From contig NZ_LSNE01000009.1 in assembly GCF_001565895.1 (NCBI RefSeq), positions 430,451-486,971 on the forward strand: 56,521 nucleotides of DNA, given 5' to 3'. This document shows, piece by piece, positions 33,153 through 43,093 of this stretch. This DNA is from Paraglaciecola hydrolytica (GTDB taxonomy: Bacteria; Pseudomonadota; Gammaproteobacteria; Enterobacterales; Alteromonadaceae). Under the pieces are notes generated by a model. It searched no databases, was not told the DNA's origin, and worked only from the letters and a program-made list of their open reading frames with translations. How positions within the stretch are numbered: position 1 is the stretch's first letter; each line of letters begins with the position of its first letter. The position numbers and the translations under genes were made by a program.

Positions 33153-34483
33153 GCCAAGCCCTGCTGAATAAAATCAAAGAGTTACAAGAGCAAGTGCCAC
33201 AGCCGCCTATCGTTGCCGCCGGTAAACTGGTGCGTGGTATAGGTTTAACCCTAGAAGCGGTAGGTTGCCAAATGCCTGTGGGCAGTCAATGCCTGATCAA
33301 AACCGTCGATGGTGAAATTGAAGCCGAAGTTGTTGGTTTTGCTGATGCGATTACTTATTTAATGCCCACCACCGCCGTAAAAGGCATAGTGCCAGGCTCG
33401 CGAGTTCAGCCCCTTAATCGTGAACAAGGGCTTGCAGTTGGCATGAGTTTGCTCGGCCGCGTAGTTGATGGTAATGGCCAGCCGCTAGATGGTTTAGGCC
33501 CGATTAAAGCTGAAAAACGTGTGCCCTTAACTCGTCCTCCGATGAATCCCTTAAGTCGTAAACCGATTAAAACTCCTCTAGATGTAGGTGTGAGAGCCAT
33601 TAATACCTTAGTTACTGTTGGCTCAGGCCAACGTATGGGTTTGTTTGCTGGCAGTGGTGTCGGTAAAAGTGTCTTGATGGGCATGATGACTCGTGGTACC
33701 AGCGCCGATGTGGTTGTGGTTGGATTGGTCGGTGAGCGGGGGCGGGAAGTTAAGGAGTTTATTGAAGATATTTTGGGTGAAGAAGAACGCAAAAAAGCGG
33801 TGGTAGTTGCCGCTCCCGCAGATACTTCACCGCTAATGCGTTTAAAAGGCTGTGAAACCGCCGTGACTATCGCTGAATATTTTCGTGATCGCGGTTTGAA
33901 TGTATTGTTGTTAGTGGACTCATTAACCCGTTATGCCATGGCCCAGCGTGAAATTGCCTTAGCCGTGGGCGAACCGCCGGCCACAAAAGGTTATCCACCT
34001 TCGGTGTTTGCCCGTTTACCAGCTTTGGTTGAACGTGCCGGCAATGGTTCAGAAACCCAAGGCTCGATTACCGCCTTTTATACGGTACTAACGGAAGGCG
34101 ATGATTTACAAGATCCCATAGCCGATGCCGCCCGGGCTATATTAGATGGGCACATTGTATTATCGCGCAGTTTAGCCGATGCCGGACATTATCCTGCCAT
34201 TGATATCGAGGCATCTATCAGCCGGGTTATGCCGATGGTGGTAAGTCCTGAACATGTGCAACAAGCCAGACGTATCAAACAGGTTTATTCGACTTACCAG
34301 CGTAACCGCGATTTGATCAGCATTGGCGCTTATACCCGCGGCAATGATCCACGTATTGACTTGGCAATCAGTGCTGAACCTGCGATAAATGCTTTTTTAA
34401 GTCAGGGCATGCAACAAGTTATTGCCTTTGATGATTCACTCAAAGCCATGCAAAGTTTAAGTTCTGGTTTGGGTAAAGGTTAA
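33149..34483 (+). CDS. fliI: Flagellar type III export ATPase FliI
   Basis: FliI (444 residues) is the F1-beta-like ATPase of the flagellar export apparatus. Walker A is [17 protein letters not shown], Walker B is [19 protein letters not shown], and the catalytic glutamate region [17 protein letters not shown] is intact. The C-terminal part (DPRIDLAI) matches the family. Start ATG overlaps fliH by four bases. It works with FliH and FliJ, encoded on either side. Confidence 0.97.
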   Translation: MSQALLNKIKELQEQVPQPPIVAAGKLVRGIGLTLEAVGCQMPVGSQCLIKTVDGEIEAEVVGFADAITYLMPTTAVKGIVPGSRVQPLNREQGLAVGMSLLGRVVDGNGQPLDGLGPIKAEKRVPLTRPPMNPLSRKPIKTPLDVGVRAINTLVTVGSGQRMGLFAGSGVGKSVLMGMMTRGTSADVVVVGLVGERGREVKEFIEDILGEEERKKAVVVAAPADTSPLMRLKGCETAVTIAEYFRDRGLNVLLLVDSLTRYAMAQREIALAVGEPPATKGYPPSVFARLPALVERAGNGSETQGSITAFYTVLTEGDDLQDPIADAARAILDGHIVLSRSLADAGHYPAIDIEASISRVMPMVVSPEHVQQARRIKQVYSTYQRNRDLISIGAYTRGNDPRIDLAISAEPAINAFLSQGMQQVIAFDDSLKAMQSLSSGLGKG

Positions 34484-34488
34484 GTCAG

Positions 34489-34935
34489 ATGTCGATTGCG
34501 CAACTCCAAATGGTGGCCGACTGGGAAAACCAGAAAGAACAAAAGTTATTACGCACGTTTCAAACTGCCCAGCAATATGTGCAGCAAAACAAACAAAAAC
34601 TCGCCGGATTGGAGCAATACCGTTTAGATTATTTACGTCAGGCTCAATCCAAAGCCAAACTGGGTATGGCGGCTACCACTTATGGTCAGCATCAACAGTT
34701 TATCGGTAAGTTAGATAAAGCCTGTGAACAACAAAGCAAAATTATCAGTAACGCCGTGTTAGTGGCCGATCAACGCCGCATGCAATGGCTAGGGCAACAA
34801 AAAAAACGTAAAGCCGTAGAGATGTTATTAGCCAAACAACAGCACAGTCTGTATTTGCGCGAAGAAAAACAAGAGCAACAAATGTTAGATGAATTAGCCT
34901 TACAACGTTTTGTGCGACAACCTCCGAGATATTGA
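34489..34935 (+). CDS. fliJ: Flagellar export chaperone/stalk protein FliJ
   Basis: FliJ (148 residues) is the coiled-coil stalk of the FliI ring, comparable to the gamma subunit of F1. Nearly the whole protein is predicted helical and rich in Gln, Lys and Glu (QKEQKLLRTFQTAQQYVQQN, KLAGLEQYRLDYL). Sequence conservation in the family is low, so the call rests on length, coiled-coil character and position after fliI. It is the last gene of the fliE operon; the next gene has its own promoter. Confidence 0.9.
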   Translation: MSIAQLQMVADWENQKEQKLLRTFQTAQQYVQQNKQKLAGLEQYRLDYLRQAQSKAKLGMAATTYGQHQQFIGKLDKACEQQSKIISNAVLVADQRRMQWLGQQKKRKAVEMLLAKQQHSLYLREEKQEQQMLDELALQRFVRQPPRY

Positions 34936-34975
34936 AGCTAACCAGCTACTCTCATTTATAGCTACTTTGCTAAGT

Positions 34976-34992
34976 TGGAACAGACCTTGCTG
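34976..34992 (+). promoter_or_regulatory. Sigma54 promoter of the fliK operon
   Basis: TGGAACAGACCTTGCTG has GG at 34977-34978 and GC at 34989-34990, exactly 10 bases apart. It sits in the 207-base gap after fliJ, leaving an unusually long leader of about 140 bases before the fliK ATG. Nothing else was recognised in that gap. Confidence 0.8.
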
Positions 34993-35142
34993 ATACCTAT
35001 CAAACACAGTGGTTTTAGCTGTTGAAATTGGCAATAAAGGGTTGATATCTGACATGAATTACCGTCTACATACAGTGATTGATCTGAATTTCAGGGTTTG
35101 TGTTATGGGTTTAATTCATTTAAATCAGGGAGTTAACATAAA

Positions 35143-37353
35143 ATGATGCAACAAGTTGCCTCCGCTAAAGCAGATGTTGCCGCTTTTGCCGCCTTGCAGG
35201 GTAGTAGCGAACAAACAGAATCAAACCTCGCTTTTGATCAAGTATTAAAACAGCAACAAACTGTTGTGCCTGCTGCGAGAAATGTTGCTACTAAAACCAC
35301 CTCAACTCCTGTCGCTAATAAAGCCCTTGAACAGAAGCAAACGGGTGTCCTTGATTCGTCAAACAACAACCATAAAAAAGCTGAGCCATCATCTGTTGCA
35401 AGCCAAAGTAACAAGCAAGAAAAACCGCAAATTCAAGCTGCAGTAGAGCCTCCAATTGACCAAGAGCCAGTCGCCTTGGACAAAGCCAAATCCCTTGATG
35501 ACAGCAGCGCTAAAGAAACCTTGGTGCAAAGTAACGAGCAGTGGATTGACCTAGTCTGGAGCTTACAAGATATATCCTTAGACCCAGAGCAAACTGGAAT
35601 AACGGAACTCACCACTAGTGATGATGTCATTGCGCTTGAAGATATAAATGATCTGCAAACCTTGCAGCTTTGGTTAGCAACTAAGGACGACAAACTAGCC
35701 GCTTTAGCTCAACTTATGGAAGCAAAGCCAACGGTGGGCACTTGGTTCGCTGGCACTGAGAATACAGAATTACAGAAACTGTTTAACCAAGTTTTAACCA
35801 TGGCTAACGTTACTCCAACTGAGGTGACAACAACCAATGGCAGCAATATTAATCAAGAGCTGTTAGCTGTTAGTGAAGATATTAGTTTACTGTTAAAAAA
35901 TAACCGTTTGAGTGCAGCTGAGCTTGAGTTGTTAAATCAAGCTTTAAGCCAAAGCCTTAAGCAAAATACACCTCTGGACCCAGAGCTTAAAAATTTACTT
36001 CAGTCAAAATTAGACTCAGTCCAAACTCTAACAGTAGAGCCGGGTAAAAACGCCAAAGAATTACTGGCTGATAAGCCGATTATCGTTGTGCCACAACGAG
36101 ATGATGCAGGCAATATACTTGAAGCCAATGCCGCTAAAATAGCGTTGCCTGTGCAAACCGCTAAAGAAGTTCTGCAAAGTTTGTTAGATAAAATAAACGG
36201 CACAGCTAATACATCTACTGAGGTTAGTGTCGCGATACAAAGTAGTAACGACAGTCAGGATGAAGACGAAGCTGTATTCAATAAAATGATGACTGCGCTG
36301 TTAGAGCGTTCATCTACTACAGGGATTTCAACTACTGTTACAAATGATAAATTGGCTGTGTCAAAAGAGTCTGTTAATGGCAATAATCCGGCAATGCTTA
36401 AAACCACAGCAGCAGAAATAGCCTCTGTCAGTAATGCTGAACTTAAGGCTTTGTTGACATTATCAGACGATGAATTAGATGCAGCGCTGACTTCGGTCGC
36501 ACAACGTATCGCAGTATTGTTGCGGGACGAGAGCAAAAGTGCCAATAGTGCCGTTGTTAAAACGAGTAGTGATCTTGGAAATACTAGCTCTAGTAAAGAT
36601 GTGCTAGCCGCTCTTAAGACTGGGCTTGCTGAATTTAAAGATCAATTGGCCGCCGGACATGAACCGGGCATCGACTTAAAAGCACTAGTTACTCAGGCTC
36701 TGGAGAAAACCACTGATAGTACGGTGGTGGCTAAAGTAGCGGAAGGTTTGGATAAAACACTACGTACACTGAGTCAGAGTGTCTCAGCTTTAAACCAACT
36801 TAACGATAGTGCCAGTATTAATCAGGCACTTAATACCGCCGCCTTGGATAGTCAGATGACGCAGGCTGAACAACACAAAACAATGCAACTTAACCAGTTT
36901 GACAACAAGTTAGACAAAGCCCTGAATTTACATAAACCAGAAGGTCATCAGCAATTAGCCGACAAAGTACGTTGGATGGTGAATACCGGTAACTTGATTG
37001 CAGAAATACGCTTAGATCCAGCTGAACTGGGCTCGGTACATGTAAGAGTGTCACTGTCAGCAGAGTCTGCTACTGTTAACTTTGTGGTGCAGTCACAGCA
37101 AACCCGTGATGCGCTTGAAGCGGCAACACCAAAATTACGTGAAATGTTATTGGAAAAAGGCATCGAATTGGGCCAATCAACAGTAAAACAAGACAATCAG
37201 ACTAAGCAGGATAACCAAGGACAGTCAGGTCAGCAGGCCAAAAATGCGGCTAGCGGTCTGGCAACTGGCGAGCTTGGTGAAGATGACACAAGGTTATTGG
37301 ACAATACCAGTTCAAAGAGTGGCTCAACTAATGCTATCGATTATTTTGTCTAA
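35143..37353 (+). CDS. fliK: Flagellar hook-length control protein FliK
   Basis: FliK (736 residues) is the molecular ruler that sets hook length and switches export specificity through FlhB. The conserved Flg_hook domain lies at the C-terminus (LADKVRWMVNTGNLIAEIRL, LDPAELGSVHVRVSLS, ATVNFVVQSQQTRDALEAA, LREMLLEKGIELGQ). The long N-terminal 600 residues are low-complexity and rich in Ser, Thr, Lys and Gln, as usual for ruler regions. At 736 residues it is long for FliK (often 400-650). First gene of the sigma54-driven operon. Confidence 0.92.
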   Translation: MMQQVASAKADVAAFAALQGSSEQTESNLAFDQVLKQQQTVVPAARNVATKTTSTPVANKALEQKQTGVLDSSNNNHKKAEPSSVASQSNKQEKPQIQAAVEPPIDQEPVALDKAKSLDDSSAKETLVQSNEQWIDLVWSLQDISLDPEQTGITELTTSDDVIALEDINDLQTLQLWLATKDDKLAALAQLMEAKPTVGTWFAGTENTELQKLFNQVLTMANVTPTEVTTTNGSNINQELLAVSEDISLLLKNNRLSAAELELLNQALSQSLKQNTPLDPELKNLLQSKLDSVQTLTVEPGKNAKELLADKPIIVVPQRDDAGNILEANAAKIALPVQTAKEVLQSLLDKINGTANTSTEVSVAIQSSNDSQDEDEAVFNKMMTALLERSSTTGISTTVTNDKLAVSKESVNGNNPAMLKTTAAEIASVSNAELKALLTLSDDELDAALTSVAQRIAVLLRDESKSANSAVVKTSSDLGNTSSSKDVLAALKTGLAEFKDQLAAGHEPGIDLKALVTQALEKTTDSTVVAKVAEGLDKTLRTLSQSVSALNQLNDSASINQALNTAALDSQMTQAEQHKTMQLNQFDNKLDKALNLHKPEGHQQLADKVRWMVNTGNLIAEIRLDPAELGSVHVRVSLSAESATVNFVVQSQQTRDALEAATPKLREMLLEKGIELGQSTVKQDNQTKQDNQGQSGQQAKNAASGLATGELGEDDTRLLDNTSSKSGSTNAIDYFV

Positions 37354-37366
37354 GTAATATTTATCT

Positions 37367-37388
37367 TGGCAAGTAACTTGTCATTTTT
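37367..37388 (+). terminator. Weak hairpin with T run between fliK and fliL
   Basis: TGGCAAG (37367-37373) pairs with CTTGTCA (37377-37383) across TAA with one G-U pair, then A-free TTTTT (37384-37388). It could be an attenuator that lowers fliL-flhB expression relative to fliK. As a sigma54 site it would have GG-N10-GT, one base off the invariant GC. Confidence 0.4.
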
Positions 37389-37462
37389 GATAGCTAACAG
37401 ATAATAGCCGCATTTTTACCTGAGTTACTTACCTAACTTAGTTACCTACTAAAGAGAAAGGC

Positions 37463-37981
37463 ATGGCTGAACAAGAACTGAAAATGGAAGAGGGTGGTAA
37501 AAAACGTAAACTGATCATCATTATTGTTGTGGCAGTGGTGGTGTTGGCTGGAGCAGGAGCCGCGGCATTTTTCTTGCTTGGTGATTCTGAACAGACCCCT
37601 GCGGCTGCAATGGATGGCAGCGATGGAACTGGAGCGCGGGCCAACCAAACTCCAGCAACAGGCTCGGCTCTTTATGTTGCCATGCCCAGACCCTTTGTAT
37701 TTAACGTACCAGGTGTTGGCCGTGATCGTTTAGTCGAAATAAAGGTTCAGTTAATGTTGCGTGGTTACGATAACGAAGAACAGGTTAAAATGCATATTCC
37801 CTCTATTGAAGGGGCATTATTACGGGTTTTCAGTACGGCTAATGCCGATGATTTAGTTACCGAAGCGGGTAAAACAGCGATTCGTGACAGTGCTTTGAAA
37901 GAAGTGCAGAAAAAAATGCAGGAGCTCACCGATAACCCGCTTATTGAACAAGTACTATTTACCGGTTTTGTCATGCAATAA
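37463..37981 (+). CDS. fliL: Flagellar basal body-associated protein FliL
   Basis: FliL (172 residues) is a single-pass inner-membrane protein that surrounds the stator and affects torque. One transmembrane helix (LIIIIVVAVVVLAGAGAAAFF, about residues 17-38) follows a charged cytoplasmic start. The periplasmic domain has RPFVFNVPGVGRDRLVEIKVQLMLRG, EGALLRVFSTANADDLVTEAGKTAIRDSALKEVQ and the closing VLFTGFVMQ. The start has AAAGAGAAAGG upstream. Confidence 0.94.
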   Translation: MAEQELKMEEGGKKRKLIIIIVVAVVVLAGAGAAAFFLLGDSEQTPAAAMDGSDGTGARANQTPATGSALYVAMPRPFVFNVPGVGRDRLVEIKVQLMLRGYDNEEQVKMHIPSIEGALLRVFSTANADDLVTEAGKTAIRDSALKEVQKKMQELTDNPLIEQVLFTGFVMQ

Positions 37982-38027
37982 GCATAAATGAACAAGAGTT
38001 AACAAAAGAGCACAAGAGAGAACACTA

Positions 38028-39086
38028 TTGAGTGATTTATTATCCCAAGACGAAATTGATGCGCTTTTACATGGTGTTGATGACGTTGAGGAAGAAGATA
38101 CAGGTGGCCATGAGTCAGATGGTTCGCTGTTAGAGTACGACTTTTCTTCACAGGATAGGATAGTTCGTGGGCGTATGCCCACCTTAGAAATTGTTAATGA
38201 ACGTTTTGCTCGGCATATGCGGGTTAGCCTGTTTAACATGATGCGACGTTCGGCTGAAGTGTCAATCAATGGCATTCAGATGATCAAGTTTGGTGAGTAC
38301 ATTCATACTTTATTTGTACCAACCAGCTTAAATATGGTGCGGTTTAGACCCTTAAAAGGCACAGGTTTAATTACCATGGAAGCCCGTTTGGTGTTTATCT
38401 TGGTGGATAACTTTTTTGGTGGTGATGGGCGTTACCATGCCAAAATCGAAGGTCGTGAATTCACCCCTACCGAGCGACGTATTATTCAAATGTTGCTTAA
38501 GCTGATATTTGAAGATTACAAAGAAGCTTGGGCACCAGTTATGGATGTTTCTTTTGAGTATTTAGACTCAGAAGTAAACCCAGCTATGGCCAACATTGTT
38601 AGCCCTACAGAAGTGGTGGTAATAAGCTCTTTTCACATTGAATTAGATGGTGGCGGCGGTGATTTCCATGTTTCGTTGCCTTATTCCATGCTTGAACCCA
38701 TTCGTGAATTACTTGATGCCGGTGTACAAAGTGATAAGGAAGATACTGATCTTAGGTGGAGCAAAGCGCTCAGAGACGAAATAATGGATGTAAAAGTTGA
38801 GCTGTCTACCCATATGATGGATGTTGAGCTGACATTACGCAAAATTATGGAGTTTAAACCTGGCGATATTATTCCGATTGATATGCCGCAACATATCACA
38901 GTGTTAATTGAAGATTTGCCGACCTTTAGAGCGAAGTTGGGTAAATCTCGCGAAAGTGTAGCGTTAAAAATTACTGACAAAATTCCGCGTCCGACTTCAG
39001 TTAAGTCGGAATTGCAATTATTAACCAAAGGTGGTCGCCGGATTGACAGCGATTCCGAATTACAAGGTCTGGAATTAGACCTGTAG
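38028..39086 (+). CDS. fliM: Flagellar motor switch protein FliM
   Basis: FliM (352 residues) binds phosphorylated CheY and forms the C-ring with FliG and FliN. The CheY-binding N-terminal peptide LLSQDEIDALLHGV is intact, followed by the middle domain (RIVRGRMPTLEIVNERFARH, GTGLITMEARLVFILVDNFFGGDGR) and the SpoA-type C-terminus (PGDIIPIDMPQHITVLIEDLPTFRAKLG). The start codon is TTG, fixed by the conserved MSDLLSQDE start; GAGAG lies upstream. It is 47 bases after fliL. Confidence 0.97.
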   Translation: MSDLLSQDEIDALLHGVDDVEEEDTGGHESDGSLLEYDFSSQDRIVRGRMPTLEIVNERFARHMRVSLFNMMRRSAEVSINGIQMIKFGEYIHTLFVPTSLNMVRFRPLKGTGLITMEARLVFILVDNFFGGDGRYHAKIEGREFTPTERRIIQMLLKLIFEDYKEAWAPVMDVSFEYLDSEVNPAMANIVSPTEVVVISSFHIELDGGGGDFHVSLPYSMLEPIRELLDAGVQSDKEDTDLRWSKALRDEIMDVKVELSTHMMDVELTLRKIMEFKPGDIIPIDMPQHITVLIEDLPTFRAKLGKSRESVALKITDKIPRPTSVKSELQLLTKGGRRIDSDSELQGLELDL

Positions 39087-39102
39087 CTTGAAGGAGTAGA
39101 AT

Positions 39103-39498
39103 ATGAGTGGTGATGACGAGTTAGATGATTGGGCCGCAGCCATGGCTGAACAAGCTGACGAAGAAGGCAAAGATGATGGTGCCAGAGTAGCGGAATTTGA
39201 TGAGCTGGAAGAGGATCGCGAAATCACTCCGGCCGAGAAACGCAAGTTAGATACCATATTAGATATCCCTGTTACTATCTCAATGGAAGTGGGGAGAAGT
39301 CATATTAGTATTCGTAATTTGCTTCAACTTAATCAGGGTTCAGTGGTGGAATTAGAGCGTGTGGCGGGTGAACCATTAGATGTTTTAGTTAATGGCACGT
39401 TGATTGCTCATGGTGAGGTAGTAGTAGTTAACGACAAATTTGGTATTCGCCTCACCGATGTTATTAGTCAAATCGAAAGAATCAAAAAACTCAGGTAG
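39103..39498 (+). CDS. fliN: Flagellar motor switch protein FliN
   Basis: FliN (131 residues) completes the C-ring. An acidic, variable N-terminus (about residues 1-45, DDELDDWAAAMAEQADEEG) precedes the SpoA domain (LDTILDIPVTISMEVGRSHI, LLQLNQGSVVELERVAGEPL, NGTLIAHGEVVVVNDKFGIR). Length is normal. AAGGAG lies ahead of the ATG. The fliO reading frame begins inside its 3' end. Confidence 0.96.
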   Translation: MSGDDELDDWAAAMAEQADEEGKDDGARVAEFDELEEDREITPAEKRKLDTILDIPVTISMEVGRSHISIRNLLQLNQGSVVELERVAGEPLDVLVNGTLIAHGEVVVVNDKFGIRLTDVISQIERIKKLR

Positions 39499-39955
39499 TA
39501 AATTACCTTTAAAATCATTGGCTTGGATTGCTCCAAGCCTAATGTTAAACCTCTCTTTTAGTGCTCATGCTGAGCCACAAAGTCTCTCAAATCCAACATC
39601 TGTAGTGTCAATTTTCCTCTCTCTACTGCTGGTAGTGGGGGTAGTTTTTATGCTGGCTTTTATAATGCGACGGTTTAACGTCACTCACTCAGGCTCATCA
39701 CAATTAAAAGTGGTGGCCTCGATGATGGCGGGTACCCGCGAGCGCGTAATGGTGATTGAAGTGGGCGGTGAGCAACATTTAGTGGGAGTTACCGCCCACA
39801 ACATCAATCATCTGGCTAAACTGGCGCAGCCCTTAACAGACAACAAACCAGCCGACAGTGACAACTTTAAAGACAAACTGGCGCTGTTTATGGCTGGCAA
39901 ACTGAACCCTCAAGCAGGCTCTGCCAATAAGAAGGCGGGCACTCAAGATGAATAA
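39458..39955 (+). CDS. fliO: Flagellar biosynthesis protein FliO
   Basis: FliO is a small membrane protein that stabilises FliP during export-gate assembly. A signal-peptide-like stretch ([20 protein letters not shown]) is followed by a transmembrane helix ([20 protein letters not shown]) and a cytoplasmic domain with [20 protein letters not shown] and [15 protein letters not shown], typical of FliO. The start is uncertain: TTG 39440, ATG 39458, TTG at about 39518 and ATG 39542 are all in frame. ATG 39458 keeps a full leader peptide but overlaps fliN by 41 bases. The end overlaps fliP by eight bases (ATGAATAA). Confidence 0.85.
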   Translation: MLLVKSKESKNSGSKLPLKSLAWIAPSLMLNLSFSAHAEPQSLSNPTSVVSIFLSLLLVVGVVFMLAFIMRRFNVTHSGSSQLKVVASMMAGTRERVMVIEVGGEQHLVGVTAHNINHLAKLAQPLTDNKPADSDNFKDKLALFMAGKLNPQAGSANKKAGTQDE

Positions 39956-40700
39956 TAAATACTGGTATTTAATCTTACTGAGTTTGGTACTGTTTTCAGG
40001 CATGGCAGATGCTGTCCCTGGTATTCCGGCACTCACCGTGACTGACAATGGCACAGGTGGTCAGGACTACACCATGACCCTGCAAGTGCTGGCTATCATG
40101 ACAGCCCTGAGCATGTTGCCAGCCTTTGTGATGATGATGACGTCCTTTACCCGCATTATCATTGTTTTGTCAATTTTACGTCAGGCTATTGGTTTACAGC
40201 AGTCCCCTTCTAATCAAATCTTAATCGGTGTTAGTTTGTTTTTGTCGATGTTTATTATGGCGCCGGTGTTTGAAAAAATTAATGAAACCGCGTTACAGCC
40301 TTATCTAAACGAAGAGATCACGTCTATCCAAGCCTATGAACTGGGTAAGGAGCCTTTAAGGGCCTTTATGCTGGCGCAAACCCGGGTTAAAGATCTGGAA
40401 ACGTTTGTGCAAATTGGTGGCATGGATGGACAGTTTGAAGATCCACAAGACGTACCCATGAATGTTTTGATCCCTGCTTTTGTAACCAGTGAATTAAAAA
40501 CCGCCTTTCAAATTGGGTTTATGTTGTTTATTCCCTTTCTCATACTCGATTTAGTGGTGGCCTCTATCTTGATGGCCATGGGTATGATGATGTTATCGCC
40601 AATGATTGTGTCCTTGCCCTTTAAACTCATGTTGTTTGTATTAGTGGATGGTTGGAACTTAATTTTTGGCACCTTAGCCAACAGTTTTGGTATGGGTTAG
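39948..40700 (+). CDS. fliP: Flagellar export gate protein FliP
   Basis: FliP (250 residues) is a core subunit of the FliPQR export gate. It begins with a cleavable signal peptide ([20 protein letters not shown]). Four membrane segments follow with the conserved [56 protein letters not shown] and [17 protein letters not shown] motifs. It starts inside the fliO stop region, so translation is coupled. fliQ follows after 37 bases. Confidence 0.97.
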   Translation: MNNKYWYLILLSLVLFSGMADAVPGIPALTVTDNGTGGQDYTMTLQVLAIMTALSMLPAFVMMMTSFTRIIIVLSILRQAIGLQQSPSNQILIGVSLFLSMFIMAPVFEKINETALQPYLNEEITSIQAYELGKEPLRAFMLAQTRVKDLETFVQIGGMDGQFEDPQDVPMNVLIPAFVTSELKTAFQIGFMLFIPFLILDLVVASILMAMGMMMLSPMIVSLPFKLMLFVLVDGWNLIFGTLANSFGMG

Positions 40701-40737
40701 TGATGACTAACGACAGCAAAAATAAGAGGGGCGAACG

Positions 40738-41007
40738 ATGAGTCCAGAGGTATTTGTTGAGATCCTCCAAGAAGCCTTACATATGGTGATCTTGCTGGTA
40801 TCAGCCATCATCTTACCCAGTTTGTTTGTGGGTTTGATAGTGGCGGTGTTTCAGGCAGCCACCTCGATTAACGAACAAACCATGAGTTTTTTACCTCGTT
40901 TGATAGTGACTCTGTTGGCATTAAGTTGGGGTGGACATTGGTTGGTTAATAAACTGATGGATTTTACCTTCACTATGGTTGAGCGTATTCCTGAGGTTAT
41001 AGGTTAA
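40738..41007 (+). CDS. fliQ: Flagellar export gate protein FliQ
   Basis: FliQ (89 residues) has the two membrane hairpins of the family (MVILLVSAIILPSLFVGLIV and LPRLIVTLLALSWGGHWLV) and the conserved FQAATSINEQTMSFLPRL loop. Length is exactly typical. It assembles with FliP and FliR, encoded on either side. Confidence 0.96.
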   Translation: MSPEVFVEILQEALHMVILLVSAIILPSLFVGLIVAVFQAATSINEQTMSFLPRLIVTLLALSWGGHWLVNKLMDFTFTMVERIPEVIG

Positions 41008-41013
41008 TTTAGG

Positions 41014-41793
41014 ATGGAAGTAGCAAGCACAACCATCATGCAGTTTTTGGCAGACTTATTACTGCCTTTTATGCGTGTGACTGGTTTATTTGCCGCCATG
41101 GTGGGTTTGAGTGCTAAATCGGTACCGGCCACCACACGTACATTGTTAACCCTATTTCTTACCATATTAATCATGCCGCTAGTCCCACCTACACCTATTG
41201 CAGATCTGTTTTCCGTTGGTACTTTTTTATTGGTGATGCAGCAACTCATCATCGGCATCTCGATAGGTTTTATTTCGAACATGGTGCTCAATACTTTTGT
41301 ACTCGCAGGGCAAATTGTGGCGATGCAAACTGGTTTGGGCTTTGCGTCCATGGTTGACCCAGTAAACGGTATTAACGTACCTGCAGTGGGGCAGTTTTAT
41401 TTGATTTTAGCGACCTTAATTTTTTGGGCCTTGGACGGTCATCTGGCCATGATCCGCATGATAGTCATGAGTTTTGAAGCTCTGCCCATAGGTGAGGCAT
41501 GGCTGACGGGGGAGCAGTTTCGTGAAATTGCACACTGGGCGGGTTGGATGTTTGTCTCGGCGGTAACCTTGTCACTGGCACCTATTATTTCTTTGTTAAT
41601 TGTTAATCTGGCTTTTGGCGTGATGACCAAAGCGGCGCCGCAGCTCAACATTTTTAGTATAGGTTTTGCCATCGCACAAATTATGGGCCTGTTTATTATC
41701 TGGCTTACCTTAGACAACCTGCCACATCACTTTGAAGTGTTATGGGACAGGGCTCAGTTGTTGATGTGTCAACTGCTGCAAGTCTGCCAATAA
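41014..41793 (+). CDS. fliR: Flagellar export gate protein FliR
   Basis: FliR (259 residues) is the third export-gate subunit, with about six membrane segments. Conserved parts include LPFMRVTGLFAAMVGLSAKS, GISIGFISNMVLNTFVLAGQ, IVAMQTGLGFASMVDPVNG and VNLAFGVMTKAAPQLNIFSI. The ATG is seven bases after the fliQ stop with TTAGG upstream. flhB follows by 11 bases. Confidence 0.96.
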   Translation: MEVASTTIMQFLADLLLPFMRVTGLFAAMVGLSAKSVPATTRTLLTLFLTILIMPLVPPTPIADLFSVGTFLLVMQQLIIGISIGFISNMVLNTFVLAGQIVAMQTGLGFASMVDPVNGINVPAVGQFYLILATLIFWALDGHLAMIRMIVMSFEALPIGEAWLTGEQFREIAHWAGWMFVSAVTLSLAPIISLLIVNLAFGVMTKAAPQLNIFSIGFAIAQIMGLFIIWLTLDNLPHHFEVLWDRAQLLMCQLLQVCQ

Positions 41794-41804
41794 GGAGCTG
41801 AGTC

Positions 41805-42929
41805 ATGTCTGATGCCCATGATAAAACCGAAGACCCTACGTCCAAAAAACTCACCGACACCCGAAAAAAAGGACAAATCGCTCGTTCAAAAGAATTATCG
41901 ACAGCACTGGTATTAGTTTCTAGTGCGCTGGCCTTGATGTTTATGGGCTCTTACATTGCCGAGGCCATGTTTAAAATAAGTCAACGCACTTTTACCTTAT
42001 CTAGAGACGAAACCTATGACTATAACCATATGTTTCAGGCTTGGGGACATGCCTTAGAAACTGTCAGTATGTCGGTTTTATCCTTTTTGGTGATCATCGC
42101 CATCGCAGGCATTTACGGTAATATTGCTTTGGGCGGTTACAATTTTACCTGGGAATCTGCCTCACCCAAAGCCAGTAAAATTAATCCGCTTGCTGGTTTT
42201 AAACGCATGTTTGGCATGAATGGTCTGGTGGAACTCCTTAAGGCGCTGGCAAAATTTGTGGTGGTTGCTGCTATGGCGTATCTGGCAATGGTTATTTTTC
42301 ATGATGAGGCTCTACATATTGATATGGAGCTTTATCCAATGAACTTATTTCATGCTATGGATTTGATCTCGTGGGGCTTTTTGATCATGTGCTGTGCCCT
42401 GATCCCGATTGCGGCCTTTGATGTTCCTTATCAGGCCTGGAAACACGACAAAGAAATGAAAATGTCTAAACAGGAAGTGAAGGACGAACGTAAAAACTCA
42501 GAAGGTGACCCTCAAGTTAAAAGCCGCATCCGCCGTTTGCAATATCAAGCAGCCGCTAAACGTATGATGCAACAAGTTCCTACTGCAGATGTAGTGGTGA
42601 CTAACCCGACTCACTATTCAATTGCGTTAAAATACGATCAAATGGGCACCACAGCCCCTATCTTAGTGGCCAAAGGCGTAGATGAATTAGCCATGCACAT
42701 TCGTAAAATTGCTAATGCCCATGACGTGCCCATTGTGGAATCACCCATGTTAGCGAGGGCGATTTATTATTCCACCGAAGCAGACCATCCCATTCCCGAA
42801 AAACTGTTTATGGCAGTAGCCCAGGTGCTGGCGTATGTTTATCAATTAAAAGCCTACAAAAAAGGCAAAGGCAAACGACCCAAAGCGCTGCGCAAAGACT
42901 TGCCGATACCACCAGAGTTGAGACGCTAA
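41805..42929 (+). CDS. flhB: Flagellar export switch protein FlhB
   Basis: FlhB (374 residues) has four N-terminal membrane helices and a cytoplasmic domain that cleaves itself at the NPTH site, here ADVVVTNPTHYSIAL, to switch export from rod/hook to filament substrates. The N-terminus has the standard DKTEDPTSKKLTDTRKKGQI. The C-terminus ends in a lysine-rich tail (YKKGKGKRPKALRKDL) with IPPELRR, typical of gammaproteobacteria. It is the last gene of the fliK operon and would be the partner of FliK in the specificity switch. Confidence 0.97.
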   Translation: MSDAHDKTEDPTSKKLTDTRKKGQIARSKELSTALVLVSSALALMFMGSYIAEAMFKISQRTFTLSRDETYDYNHMFQAWGHALETVSMSVLSFLVIIAIAGIYGNIALGGYNFTWESASPKASKINPLAGFKRMFGMNGLVELLKALAKFVVVAAMAYLAMVIFHDEALHIDMELYPMNLFHAMDLISWGFLIMCCALIPIAAFDVPYQAWKHDKEMKMSKQEVKDERKNSEGDPQVKSRIRRLQYQAAAKRMMQQVPTADVVVTNPTHYSIALKYDQMGTTAPILVAKGVDELAMHIRKIANAHDVPIVESPMLARAIYYSTEADHPIPEKLFMAVAQVLAYVYQLKAYKKGKGKRPKALRKDLPIPPELRR

Positions 42930-42950
42930 GCGCTAGGCTGCTCTTAGTTA

Positions 42951-43015
42951 TCGCTGCGCGACCGCGACTATTCGCTGCGCCTTGTCTAGACGTCCTGTCT
43001 GGCCATTTGACAAGG
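42951..43015. repeat. GC-rich structured repeat block
   Basis: TCGCTGCGC occurs at 42951-42959 and again at 42972-42980. CCTTGTC (42980-42986) pairs with GACAAGG (43009-43015), and inside it AGAC (42888+100, i.e. 42988-42991) pairs with GTCT (42997-43000). The nested pairing and unusual base composition suggest a degraded palindromic element rather than a plain terminator. Confidence 0.45.
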
Positions 43016-43093
43016 TACAAACAAAATCGGGTAAGTTGGAGTCGCAGTAATAAATGCCTTTCTTCGATTCAGTGTGGAGTTTAGGTTTGTCTT

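Noticed and set aside
37366-37385. Sigma54 promoter ahead of fliL
   Set aside because: Spacing fits but the invariant GC is GT; the same bases form a hairpin followed by T residues, so an attenuator is the better reading.
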